DNA from: Rhizoctonia solani
Lineage: Eukaryota > Basidiomycota > Agaricomycetes > Cantharellales > Ceratobasidiaceae
DNA length: 64,000 nucleotides
NCBI RefSeq assembly: GCF_016906535.1
Contig: NC_057371.1
Span: forward strand, 124,001-188,000
Direction of reading: 5' to 3'
The notes beneath the pieces are model-generated. The model saw only the letters and a program-made list of their open reading frames with translations. It did no database searches and was not told the DNA's origin. Below are positions 12,143 through 24,800 of this stretch, piece after piece. Within the stretch, counting starts at the first letter, position 1, and each line of letters opens with the position of its first letter. The translations under genes and the position numbers were made by a program.

Positions 12143-14127
12143 ATGCGCCGTAATCAGCACAAACGCCTGGGAAAGAGGCAAAACCAGTTTATTCCTACGT
12201 GGACTGGACAAGTGGTGGAACCGACGAGTGCTCGTGAGTGCAACGTATTTTCCCCGTTTTTTCTCCGCATTTTTAACGGCACTTTGAACACAGTGCTGCC
12301 CCCCGTCGCCACGACCCCTGATGCGAATGCTCAGCCTACAACGTCCCAGGTGTTGCCGGTTCCGAATCTGCCGACTTCGAATGTTCAGGTCCCCCCGGTT
12401 CTTCCAACCACAACGACTTCGGCCTCGCCTTTGACCTCGAGCACCCAGGTTCAGGTCACACAGACAACTCCGGCAACCACCCAGACCCAGACCCAGCCCC
12501 AGGTTCCGGTCCCTACGGTGTCGACGACAACCGAATCGACAGCTTCGTCTACCAGTCTGTCGACCTCTTCGTCTGCCGTGTCGACCACGAGCACTTTGCT
12601 GGTTAGTATTTTCCTTTGACGACCAACACGTTGGCTTATTTCTTAAAATAGAGCACTTTGACAACTTCCACTTCTTCCACTTCTGAGCAAGTTCTGGTTC
12701 CCACTTCGACGACAGCAGCAGCACCTACCACGAGGGCTGCTGCTACCACTACCACACCACGTGCACTCCCCTCGACTTCTCTCGTTAGCACCACGAGCTC
12801 ATTTACCAATTCGAACGGTGTTGTGGTTCAAACTGTCGTCGTTGTTACTGCCATTGCAACTCCGACCCCCACCGCCAGCGATACCCCCAAGGAGAACAGC
12901 AATGCTGGGACGATCGTTGGGGCCATTGCCGGAGGATTCGTTGGCCTGATCTGCCTTGTTGCTTTTGTCTCTTGGATCATTCGTCAACACCAAAAGCGTA
13001 GGCAAGGAAATCACGACGACTTTGACCGCCAGTCGTATCTGCGCAACAGCCAAATGATTCCTGACGATATGACTTATGACCATCCCGTCAGGGGTACTCA
13101 AGCCGCCATGGCCCTGGCAAGGAACAACACAAACGTTGGTCCCCGCCCACCCACGATGATTGAGCGCAAGAATACCTACTTTGGTCACTCTCAAGCCCCG
13201 CCGTCGTTTGCCCCTGGTCAGGTTATTTCCTTTGAACCTGGTCAAATTGTCTCTGGCCCTGCTTCCGCTATCGATCCTGCCTACCCCAGCCCTGTTGCAT
13301 TTTCTGGCTATACCCCTCCTGACCAGCACCATGAAACCGAGCTTGTTCGCCGCCCGAGTGGTGCTCAGTTGCTCAACCGTGCCCCCACCACTGGAGGAAT
13401 GTACGACAATGGTCCCTATTCCCACACGCCCTCTCCAGTAGGCTATGGTCCCGAGTCGTATGGCATGCATTCGCCCGACAACTATAGCTACGGACACGAC
13501 GGATACACATACCCTATGCATCCTGGCCCCGTTGACCATCGTGGCATGATTCAAAGCGTTACACCGTTCCAGGCTCAACAATACGCTGAAATCACTCGTC
13601 AACTTGAAGGTGGTTACGAAGACGACTCGTTCCACCCTATGTCCCCGGTCGGAGGCTCGGCATCGCCCATTGGTCAGGCTATGGGCGGGCTTGACATTGA
13701 TAGCCCGACAACAGGTTCTCCCAGCCCACTTGACGAGACACATTTGCCGAATCCCTTTGACGAACCACCTCCTTCGTTCCACCAGCGAATTGATTCGACG
13801 CCACCCGCACTTCCTCCTATCGAGAGCCTCAGCCGTACCGGGACCCCGATTGATCCGAACCCGCAACACGCTCACTGGAGTTATGATGCCAAGTCTGCCC
13901 ACGAGGGTCACCGTCTTAGTGTAGCCGGCATGTTGATGCCTGAACCTCCCACCCCGCCTCCGGCTGCCATCCTTCGTGACGACCATTCTGCCCAAGTTGC
14001 TCCCTCGGCGCCTGCCCCTGCCTTGGCTCCCGTCGCCGCCGCCGCACCCGCAAACAGAGCTGCTGCTGCACCTGCCAACCGTCCAGTTAGCGTGTTTGAT
14101 GCCGATGATGCCTATGGAGGAATGTGA
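12143..14127 (+). CDS. Mid2/WSC-like single-span cell-surface sensor
   Basis: Three exons: 12143-12233, 12294-12601 and 12652-14127. The protein has no cleavable signal peptide visible in the first exon (MRRNQHKRLGKRQ); a long Ser/Thr/Pro-rich ectodomain, likely O-mannosylated, follows. There is one transmembrane segment, AGTIVGAIAGGFVGLICLV (about 12907-12970), then a basic stop-transfer QHQKRRQ and a ~370-residue cytoplasmic tail rich in Pro, Tyr and Ser. This is the layout of fungal plasma-membrane wall-stress sensors (Mid2 or WSC type); no WSC or Mid2 domain can be proved by eye. An upstream in-frame TTG at 12116 is not a normal eukaryotic start. The function is inferred from topology only. 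Confidence 0.75.
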
Positions 14128-14693
14128 GCTGCGCCAGAGCTTGTTTCTTACCTTTCTTGATTTCGTCTCTTGATTTTACGACCGAGTGCGTGGCGCCCGT
14201 ATTTTTTTTTTTTCAACGGGCGCCGGCCTCAGTTGGTTGACATCCATCATCGCCCACTCTTTAACGCTTACCATTTCCGATTCACCTATGCCGGCAAGTC
14301 AGGCTCGCTATACCATTTGTTTATAACCTTCTGTGAATAAGTGTGATTTTTGATGTGTTTTATATTACTTGTGCGTGTGAACCTGTGTTTTGTACAATAG
14401 GGCCACGGATGGTACATCTTGGGTAATGAGATCCTTTGGTTTTCTGTTCGTTGTTAATGTCATGGATGTGTGATCCCAGGTCGCGCTTTTGTCTTTACCA
14501 GAAGGGCTATGTCAATCTGAGTCGGTACGTCTTAACCGGGCCTAGTTTAGAGGAAAAGGCTGCCTCCAATGTCATCCCCAATTCAAGATTTACGAGCTTT
14601 GATCTGCGTGCGGGCCATGGCTACAGAAGCTTTGGTCGAGGGGTGAGTACGCTATATGGTACTCGCCGAATTGAGTCCAAGTACATCTCCACT
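14128..14693. other. 3' flank and intergenic, no gene supported
   Basis: Holds the 3' untranslated region of the sensor gene with a poly-T run near 14203. A 93-codon plus-strand open frame (14436-14717) runs into the adjacent MITE and has no recognisable features. Confidence 0.4.
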
Positions 14694-14913
14694 CACTGTA
14701 GTGTGATAAGATCCTGAAAATCAGTACATCAGTAAAAGATTCCTTTTTTCAGTAGGATATTGCCTGACAATTACAATGTTAGTATGCCTCCCTCAGCATG
14801 AATCAGACTATGGAAGAAATGATACCTAAAATCAGTATGCATTGATCTTGATTTCAGGCCAATTCTCACTTAAACACACGCACTGATTTTCAGCATTATA
14901 ACCTTGTACAGTG
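14694..14913 (+). mobile_element. MITE family 2, copy A (220 bp)
   Basis: Starts CACTGTAGTGTGATAAG and ends ACCTTGTACAGTG. The inner arms share the CTGAAAATCAGT block in inverted orientation. It is flanked by ACT on both sides, a 3-bp target duplication. Near-identical elements lie at 15101-15319 and 46012-46230. Confidence 0.85.
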
Positions 14914-15100
14914 ACTAGAGTCCTAGAATCTTAAATTTTCGTTAGTAGGCAGCCCAGTCTTGAACTCGCCCTCCATTACCTACGCGTATCTTTTAGCAAC
15001 AAATATCAGACGATACACATGCCAGTAGACTTGCCTGCTCTCAGCGCGCTCCCACTTTGCTAACCTGAAAGTGGTTACATGCTGTCCGGGACAAATAAAC

Positions 15101-15319
15101 CACTGTGGTGTGATAAGATCCTGAAAATCAGTACATCAGTAAAAGATTTCTTTTTCAGTAGGAGATGGTCTGAAAATTACAATGTTAGTATGCCTCTCTC
15201 AGCATGAATCAGACTATGGAAGAATCAATACCTAAAATCAGTATGTATTGATGTTGACTTCAGCTCAATTCTCACTCAAACCCGCGCACTGATTTTCAGC
15301 ATTATAACCTTGTACAGTG
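15101..15319 (+). mobile_element. MITE family 2, copy B (219 bp)
   Basis: Same family and orientation as copy A, only 187 bp downstream of it. Starts CACTGTGGTGTGATAAG and ends TTGTACAGTG, flanked by AAC on both sides (3-bp target duplication), so it is an independent insertion and not a local sequence duplication. Confidence 0.87.
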
Positions 15320-15839
15320 AACTATCCTGTGAGCGATTATCTCCCTGGCCTTATAACCCAACCCATTTTTTCTCCCTCGTATCTCGTTCCTATAGTCTTG
15401 CCTTTGTGCAATAGTGATCATTTTATGAGAGAAATGGGATATATTAACCGAGGCCCAGCTAACACCCATTAACACCAACTCCGGTGCCACAGGTCTCCAA
15501 GTAGTATCCCATACGCATATATATAGTACTGCTGCACATGAGGCGATCCGAATATGCCTTCAACATCATAGTTTAATTGGTTTTATCATAGCGATCTAGG
15601 CTTTCCTTGAGGAACGAACGGGGTACACCTGTATTGGACAGCTGGCAAGTTTCCCGCTCAGGTTGGACCCTACCAGTTGTTGGTTGACATCATGATCATT
15701 CCCACGGCTACGTATACGGGTTTTATCCTTGCAATTCGTCACATACCCGCGCAAGTACCCACCACTGATAAACTGCTTTATTTCCTCGATAGTCTGTTCT
15801 TCGTACTTACCGCTTCCTAGCTTCCTAATCCTTTCTACC
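15320..15839. other. upstream region of thaumatin-like gene 1
   Basis: No gene recognised. A TATATATA run near 15518-15526 is about 320 bp from the start codon and may belong to the promoter. Confidence 0.35.
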
Positions 15840-18800
15840 ATGATAAAGGCTATTCTTCTCGCTGTAGCAAGTACCGTGGCCGGTCGTACCTTCACCGTTC
15901 AGAACTCTTGTTCATTCACGGTATGGCCTGCTATCTTTGTAAGCCTTTATGTTCTACTCGCCTTTGGGTCTATTCAACCCCTTTCTTTTAACTTAGACCG
16001 ACCTAAATGCGGGCTCCTCTGCCCTTTCAACTAAAACCGGCTGGGAGGCACCAGGAGGCTCAGAATTCTCTTTCACGGTTCCCGAAAACTGGAAGTCTGG
16101 ACGTATTTGGGCTCGCACTGGATGTGATTTTACAAACAGCGAAGGGATCGGGTCCTGCGTTACTGGTGGTTGCCTGGGTGGTTTACAATGCGATGCGAAT
16201 GTAGTCGCTCACCCACCGGTTACCTATGCCGAATTTACGCTAAATAATAACGGACAAGACCATTACGATGGTAGGCAGTTCTACTTATGGACACTTGCTC
16301 TTATGAACCTAGAAACGTAGTGAGTTTGGTTGGCGGGTTTAACTTGCCGATACGTATTTCCAATACTGCTGGTTGCGGTTATGCCGAATGTACCGTGAAC
16401 CTCAACGAGCATTGCCCAGAACCCCTAAAAGTACCAATAGATCCAAATGGCACAGTTGCAGCATGCAAGGTGAGGGTCTTAACATTGCTTTCACTGTGCC
16501 CCCCCTAGGTCCGGAACTCCCGGAGGTTGGGTGCGGAACGTGCCAGTTCCGGGGTTAGAGACCGGGCAAAGGTACGGAACGAATGTCATCGTTCCGCACC
16601 CAGGCTCACCTCTTTGCCGTGTTCCGCGCCCATGTTCCGGACTTACAGGTGAGTTCCGCACCTTTGCCTCGGAGAGTTGGTATCACGGCCGTTCCACACC
16701 CTGTTCCGCACCCACTCCCGTTCCGCACCCTTGCACCGATTTGCCCGAGCTCTGCATGTACATAGTAGTTTTTCGTGTTGTTCCGCACCTTTTCCTGGGT
16801 TCACTTGCCTGCTTTTTTTCGGCCATTGTTGTTGTCTGTAGGCACTGTCCCACTGAATATATGAAGTTCGCAATGAAGGGTGTTACTGAGGAGTTAATAT
16901 ATATAGAGGTGCGCCACGACCTGTGTACGGATCCGATACATTGTAAGTGAAGACAAATGGGAATACCTGCTTGACGGGGCAGGGGAACGCCCAATGGACA
17001 CAAAGCCAATTGAATCTCGCGTGTCCTAAAGGAGCGAATATCGACAGGGGTCAAAAGGGGCATTGAGCTAGGGTGATTAGGCGTGCACAGGTCGGTCGGG
17101 AGCTCTTGGTGGCGTTGTCCGTTGAACAGGTGTTGGCGGCGACCCAGTCCGTAGATGAGGCCCGCATCACTGCCCCTCGCATGTACCGCAAAAAGAGTTC
17201 CTGATAGCCGTAACGAGGCGTCAGATTGACGGCTCCGCAACACGCAGGTGGTTGTAAGGTGCCCAGTTCCAATGGCGCGGTCAACCGAGGCACGGCAATA
17301 TTAGTGGGTATTGATCTCCAGGTATAGGCGACAACCGGAACTTACCCAAAATTATGCACAGTGCACGATGGCGTAAAGCAAATCCAATCCCCCTGCTTAA
17401 AGGTGGGACCGGGAGACGGGGGATTTGTCGAAATCATAAAGCCAGGGGTCGTATCGATTGAGCCGAGGGAGGGGTTGTGCACTCAAACGGTAGTGATTGG
17501 CGGGTAGACGGAGGAGTTCGTTCGAGTTGATAATGTTCGAGAGAAGGCCTGCGTACAAATGCGTGGTGATTAGGGTTGATATACATGCGCTCAACGAGTC
17601 CCAGGCCAATTGCGAATCCGCACAAGCTCATGGTAGAACTTAGGAGATGCACCGTCGTAAAAGGTAGTATGTCTTCTTCAAGCACAGAGGCTATCGAGAT
17701 AGAGGTTGGGCCGGCAAGTCTAAGGGCACGGCAAGCCTAAGACGAATGTAAGTGCGAGGGAAAGAGTGTAAGGATGGTATATACCTTGTGGGTTCGTAGT
17801 ACACACCAAATAGAGGATTCCTTGACCGGCAAGGGGACCACTGAGTTGTTCGTGAAGTGACCAGGCCTAGGGGTTATAAGCAAAAGAACGAACATTGCAC
17901 CGAGAATCGTGCTTACCGAACTGGGAAGCACAATAATGTTTACCACGAATATGAAATATATGGTGTATAACGTCCCGGAACCTCGTACTGACGAGTGCAG
18001 GACGTCATTCGTATGAGTTCCACAAAAATTTCCAAAGATTCTGGATAAACAACCAAAACCCAACCTAGAACGTGCCCAACCAACACAAGCCAACTAAGTT
18101 GGTGTGTTGGCCAGCGTGATCGTAGGCGGACTGACAGGCTCTTATCAGAGCGGCCAGCCACATCGTTGCAGCCCTGCACGTTTGATATTAATAATGTCAG
18201 CGTTACAAACACCATCGGTAGGTCCGCCGAGCTGGCCCACCAAGACGCGAAACCGGGAGTAACCGGAGCGAATGGCGGCAAGCAGTACCAGCATTGCTAC
18301 GTCAGTTGCATACATGGTAGTCCAGAGTTGGACCACACATGTATGATAGCGAAATAAAATAAAACAAAAAGGAGCAATGTGCGCGGCAGGGGGATGTGGA
18401 CAAGGATGTCGGGACGGTGGTTCTGTTGTTGACGTCTGGGGAAGATCCTCAGATCCTCAAGTGCGGTACAGGCACTGGACAAACATGGTCAGGTGACCGC
18501 ATTATTTGAAATAAAGCGAACATAACATTGAGTCCGACACGGGATGGAATAATGATACAAACGCGATTAATCTATAAACTCGGGGTAGGCAAACGTATTA
18601 TCGGCACTGCGATCCACTATCCACCATACATTACCATCTTTTATGCGCCCAACTGAGCACTGTATGGTCTGTACATCAACAACTTCGCCCGAGCCCAGTT
18701 TCCCCTTGTACCATATGACCTTGTATTCGTCGGTTTCGTCTATTTCAACTGGCACTTCGTAAAGTTGTGCCAGAAGCAAGTGTCGCTTCTTTGTTCGGTG

Positions 18801-21800
18801 AGGGTTAATGTTGCGAGTACTGGGGGGGATGGTAAGAACAAATATATGCTGAAGCTTGCCGTATTGGCTTTCTTCCTCAAATCGAGGGGCTGCATTGATG
18901 TTGTTGGCATCTTGATCTACCATAAGTTGATACTGAGGAATCAAAAATGAGTAAACTGCAAAGGTCTGAGTTAGTATTTACTCACACGGACAAAAGCAGC
19001 ATCCCTTCCATCGGGCCGCAACTTATGGAAACCACGGGCATGTACTTCATCCCCTCCGTTCCCTATTCGCAATCGCCCCCATTGCTCGAGTTCTTCAGGA
19101 ATAATTGCTTCGGCTTCAGAGGAAAGTATTTCGAAGCAAGTTGTGAGATAACGAATGATTTGCCGCCGTAGCTGTTGGTCTACACGGAGGTGCTTTGAGT
19201 GCAGGCTTAACAGAAACACAAGCGGATCTATCCCGAGGAATTAGTAGAGCAAAGACCACATAATAGACAAAACTTACAGCCTCGGACAAGAGTTGCGCCA
19301 TCAGACTCCTCTGGTCGCCTTCTCCTAGTGAATGGCTCTTTGTCAATGAGTCGGTGTTTCCGTAGAATAATTTGCAAGCGGGCTCGGTTAAGTACACGCT
19401 CATCAATGTTAGCATATGGATACCGCCGACTTTTGACCGAATTAATGATGAAGCTGCAGAATTGCTCCATGGGATAAGCCCAGTAACACCATATAGGTCC
19501 CATGTACTCGATTGAATCAGCAATGTGAAGGAGATAATGAACATTGACGGGACAAGTCTGAAGCCTATCCTCATCAAACTGGTAATATATCCTGTAGTTG
19601 ATCAATATTCAATTTGGTTGAGATAAATAGAGTATTGCTTACTGTTCATACTCCTCTACCCATTCGGCGAAACCTTGTCGAATTTCTGGAGTCTTGTCAC
19701 GCGGTAGATCGAATGAGACAACAAGACTAAGGAGTTTGACAAGGCGAACAAAATGCCGGTAATAACGTTGATCAGAGAACCTCTTGCGTAGAAGCGAGGG
19801 AGCCAGTTGTGTCGTAAAAACATTCCAAGTCTCAGCAATGAAGTAGGAGCGTTTTCGGGGATCAGGGACAGCGCAGCCAAAGGACGTTGGCATTGTTTGC
19901 CGAGATGGGATACAAGCTTCACAGAGGGCGCCCCAGACGTCCTTCTTCAGTTCATAATCTTCAAGTCCGCCATCCAAATCATTGAAATCCCCAGTCCATA
20001 GGTCAATTAGTTGCGGAAGAAGGTTTTGCCAAATCATATGCATAAGATCGACAGGGAAGGAGCGTGGGATGGAGATGGAGGGTACACGAGCAAAGAGTGT
20101 GACACCCTTGACACCTGATTTGGTTGCTAGTTGTTTGCGTTCCGCTTCATTTTTTGCCTTGAGAACTTTGAGACCGGTTTTGATAGTGTCGTCATGTTCA
20201 CGGAGTGGGAGGTTTAATGGGTCCATTCGAAATCCATTGGGCTGGTGTAAGGGACAATAGCGGTGGAATCCACCACCTGATGTTGGACCAGGTACAGTTG
20301 GCATAAGACAAAATCGGCAAGGGAAGCAACCATTGTGCCCAATAAACTCCAAGACTTTGGTAAGCGCTGGGATATCGCCAAATATGGTCAAAGGATGTGC
20401 ACGTAGCAAAAATAGCTTGCGTTGATTGACATCAACAGCTGCCACTCCACGTGCTAGCTCTCGGAGCTCGTTGATCAGGGGCTGAAGAAATGAATTGATA
20501 TCGTTGGGGCATTGTGGACCAGGAATGACACCAACACAGATCATGTTCTCAACACATATGCGCTCCTCTGGTGGTAAATTGTAATTAATAATTAGGATAG
20601 GCCAACAGGTGTTGGTTCGGCGTTTGAAGGGGCAAGCACCGTCCAGAGTAATTCCAAGTGCAACCTCGTGCTCCTCTTGAAAGTATCTATACGGCATTGG
20701 CTTGCCGTCAATCGTGACAAAGAGGTTGCATAGCTCAAGATAGCGAAGAGAGTCGAAATATCAGCCATTGTTCCCTTGTTGTTGGAATAGGTATGTCGAT
20801 GGCGCATCTTCTCCGCAGTAATGGGACAGGCAAATAATGCACGAAGTTGGGGAATGAGGGGGATGGTGGTAAAAATGTTCCAAGGTTTGCCTGATGAATC
20901 CAAACGACCTTCATGGCAGACTGGACAGGTTGTCATATCCCCAAGGTACCCAATAAAGGCTACGCAAGAATTGACACAGCAGTGGTGACGCTTTGGAGTG
21001 AATCCAGAAAGAGTACGAGCAAGGGAGCGGAGGCGCTTAATTGAGGGAATCCGGGCTCCTTGCGCACTATCAATGGGTTGATAACAACGAATCAATTCAG
21101 CAAATAGCTCTTCAGTTGGCTTATATCTAACATAAAGGTCAAACGAAGAGAGGTTATGAATATCCTCCACTTCAAGTAAAGTGTGCGCTAGACCAACGTT
21201 AGTAAGTTGGGGGTGAAATGCGTGAATATACATACCTTCAACCACTGCCTCAACAATATCCTCTGCATCCATAACATCCTCTGCTGAGAGTCCGTATGTC
21301 AATAGGTCAAAGCCGCCAAGGTGGTCATGAAGTGTTTCAATGCTGATGTCATCAAGTTTGTCAGGTCTGTTGGTTTCGGGCTGAGTACTAGGCGTGTTAT
21401 GAGAATCAGGCTTGCTGTCCGGCCTTTCATTAAAGTGTCGGTGGTGCAAGATCTCCTGCCACACATCCGGGTCTGTTGGTGGTAGGTCTTCCTCCAAGTC
21501 AAAATTATCAAAATTAAAGTGGTTTGAATAGGACGAAGGAGTAGGGGAAGGGAATCAATCCATGTTGGAGTTTTGGGAATTTTGTCGAGTAATTGCAGCT
21601 TGAATTGAGGTGCGGCGAATCATTTCTTGTGCTTTGCTAAAAAAAAATCAACCTTACTATACCTAATGCCATTATGCACTATGGGCTTACCGTAGTTTCT
21701 GTCCAGAGTTCCTTCGCTGAACTGGTTGCTGAGCAGGCATCTTGATTATGGATCGCCTCATGTGTTCCCTGCATACACGTGCAGTGTAGACTCCACCACA

Positions 21801-24800
21801 ACCGCATTTACAGGGGTATTTTCTTTCAGGCATTGGGATGCGTCGAAAACTGTACAAGTGCTAAGCGCCGTGATCTACGGTCACGTGGTCGCGCCGTAGA
21901 TCACTGTGCAGCGCGCTCTCATTTCGATCCCGCCTTCCTCCCGACCACCACAGTCCTTGCTGTCCCACCTCCCCAGCTGCATAAAAGGTACCTAGAGACC
22001 TCTAACTCAACTGGAATTGCTGCCTATGTATTAATGGATGCCAGGGCAAGCTCAGCGCGTTTGCACAAAAAAAAACAAAAAAGTTCGAATTTATTCATAC
22101 AGCCACTTGGGTAAGTATTCCATGGTTTCCGTGTGCTTTCAGGTTGGGGTGCTCATCGTTTTATTATCCTGTAGCTTCCTAGTGTGTTTCCAGAGTGTTA
22201 AAGGTGAGACGAACAATCCGATGTAAAAACCTGGATTATGCTAATTTCTTTTCTTCCCCTTATCCTACTGGAACCATTTCTAGCACGAGGTATGTGATTT
22301 GAAGTTATACACTATTAAAATACTTATTCTGCCTAGATCATTATGCCGAAAGCCACCAAGTCAAAACCCACCACCCAGCCATCCAAGCCGGTGCTTTCAA
22401 GTGCAGAAAAGGCGGCTCGACGCGCACACGCTACAGAATATAAGAACGCCAAGGCATCGACTGTGGAATCCACTCTCAAAGGGCCCCGCTATCACGATGA
22501 GGACGATGAGGATGGTGGTGATGACGAGGGTGATTGTGCGGGTGAGGGCGAAGGCGAGGGCGGTGGTGAAGAAGATGGAAATGGTGAAGAGGAAGAGAAT
22601 GAAAATGCCAACGCGTTTGTTGAGTTTGAGGCACCCAAACGTATGTGTCTGGTCCGTTCAATTAATGTGCGCTAACCATTCAATCCATTCCCAGAGCCGC
22701 CTTACAAGTCAAAATGCGGCCAATTTATCTATATACCCAATGAAACCGGCGAATACACCAAGTTCTCAATACTCGAACGGCCACAAGGAAAATTGAAAGG
22801 ACTTACGACACACATGGAGTTGGATGGCCGAGAGAACAAGGACCTCGTCAAGGGGATCCAGGTATGTGCTTTCAATCATATTAGCCTGGTCTCTGGACCT
22901 TTAATTCGCTTTCAGAGTACCGTCCGGTCAATTACACTCCATGTAGCTCGAAACATCAAGGATTGCACATACCCCAAGCTCGCTGAGGAACAGCGGTCGT
23001 TCATTATGATCCAAGTAAGCGCATTCATTCAGGTATTTCACATAAATCTTACTCTAACTTGCTTGTATACCTAAGGCTCGTAACAAATACCCATACCTTG
23101 CACGCTTCCGCAACAACTGGGTTACAAAAGAGCTCATTATTCGATCACTAACCAACAAACGCGACCACCAGGCACGGATCAAGAAGGCTGGGGGGCAAGC
23201 AGCTTGGTGCGACAAGCTTAAGGCACAACGCGAGGTAGGAATCTTTGATTCATTTATATTTCAACTAATTAATACGACCCACACACAGGAAAAGAAATTG
23301 GGAAAAACGAACAAGTCAACGGGAGGCAGGTCAGACGCAAAGGGGAAAGGAAAAGAGGTTTGTCGTGTGGGTGTTCACTTGATCATCTAATCACGATGTG
23401 ACCAGCGATCGGAGCCCGATCCATCCGAGCACGCCAACCAAGCTAAAGGACCATCAAAAGTCTCGAACAAGGCACGTGACTTGCCACGCACACCAGATGA
23501 TTTTCAAGAAGCTGACGCACCTCTCAGGGAAAACAACCTGACGAAGAGGGTGGCGATAAGTCTGATAGCGAAGAGGAAGTCATCTCAGTCCCAAAGCCAT
23601 CAAGTTCAAAGCACAAGGTGAGCATAAGGTTAAGTTACGAGCTTATTTTAACGTATGATCGATGACTAGATCACTCGCCGGATTGAGGATTCTGAAGATG
23701 AGGCTGGTTGTGACAACGAACCAACTTTGGCTTCCAAACCCTCTTCATCGAAGCCGGGATCGAATGAAGTCGAGGTTAGGAAGATTGCATAGTCGCACCG
23801 TCTGATCTCACAAAATTAATAGGCACCAAAGCCAGCAACAAGGCCAACCACTCCCGCAGCCGCCGAGAATGGTGTCAACTCAACTCCGATCCTAACATCG
23901 GCTACGTCGAAGCGAGCGGCAGAAGACAATGGGGTATGTATACTATTCGACAAACAGCTCATTCTAACATTGCTTGTCAATGCAGCATCACGCCCAGAAG
24001 AAGGTTCGAGTTCGACCTGTCGCAGAGTCAGAAGAGGAAGCCGCCGTTAGCGAGGAGCCTACCCCAGCCCCGCAACCCTCCATTCTAGCCCGGGCTAAGG
24101 CTAAGGCTAAGGCTAAGGCACAGGCAAAAGCCAAGGCCATGGCAGCGGCGGCGGCGGAGGCGGCAGCAGCTGAAGCGGCAGCAGCGGCAGCGGCAGCAGA
24201 GGTAGCAGCAGTGGATTCGGACTCGGAGTTGGAGTTGGAACTGGAGCCAGAACTAGAAGCGACTACAAAGGCGGTGGAAACACAGGTACGTTTTATTATA
24301 ATCAACTTACAGTCGATTTAACATACAATTAGCTGGATTGCCCAACTGTTAGCTCTACAGCGACCTTTGGTACTCCAACCCACATCACAGAGCACGACAC
24401 AGCACCCACACAGAACCCAGTCATACGCATCCCAACGCCTTGTGCGACTTCTCCTCACCCTCCTGCTCTCCCTAGCGATCAGGTCCGAAATGCCATCCTC
24501 GATTCAAGCGTCACGCAAGAGCCCCAGCCTTCCACCAAGAAAAACACAAGAGCAGGGCGCCGAGCTAAACAGGAACTGATTGACAATGCCGATAGTCTGC
24601 TCGGGTGAGTTCTTCAACTCGAGTGTTTTTATTTGGACCCTAACCCTCCTCCCAGGACTCCAGTACCTGCTCCGCCCAAGAGACTAACTCGGGGAAGTGC
24701 CAAAGGCATTCGAGCTTGATGCAAATTAACCCTGTATGCCTTTCTCGCTTTCACTTTCGCTTTCATTTCCACTTTCGCTTTCGCTTTCGTTCTTATGTTC

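Noticed and set aside
12799..13995. 398-codon minus-strand frame
   Set aside because: Mirror frame of the sensor gene on the plus strand, which has a clear transmembrane segment and splice sites; the minus frame has no domain.
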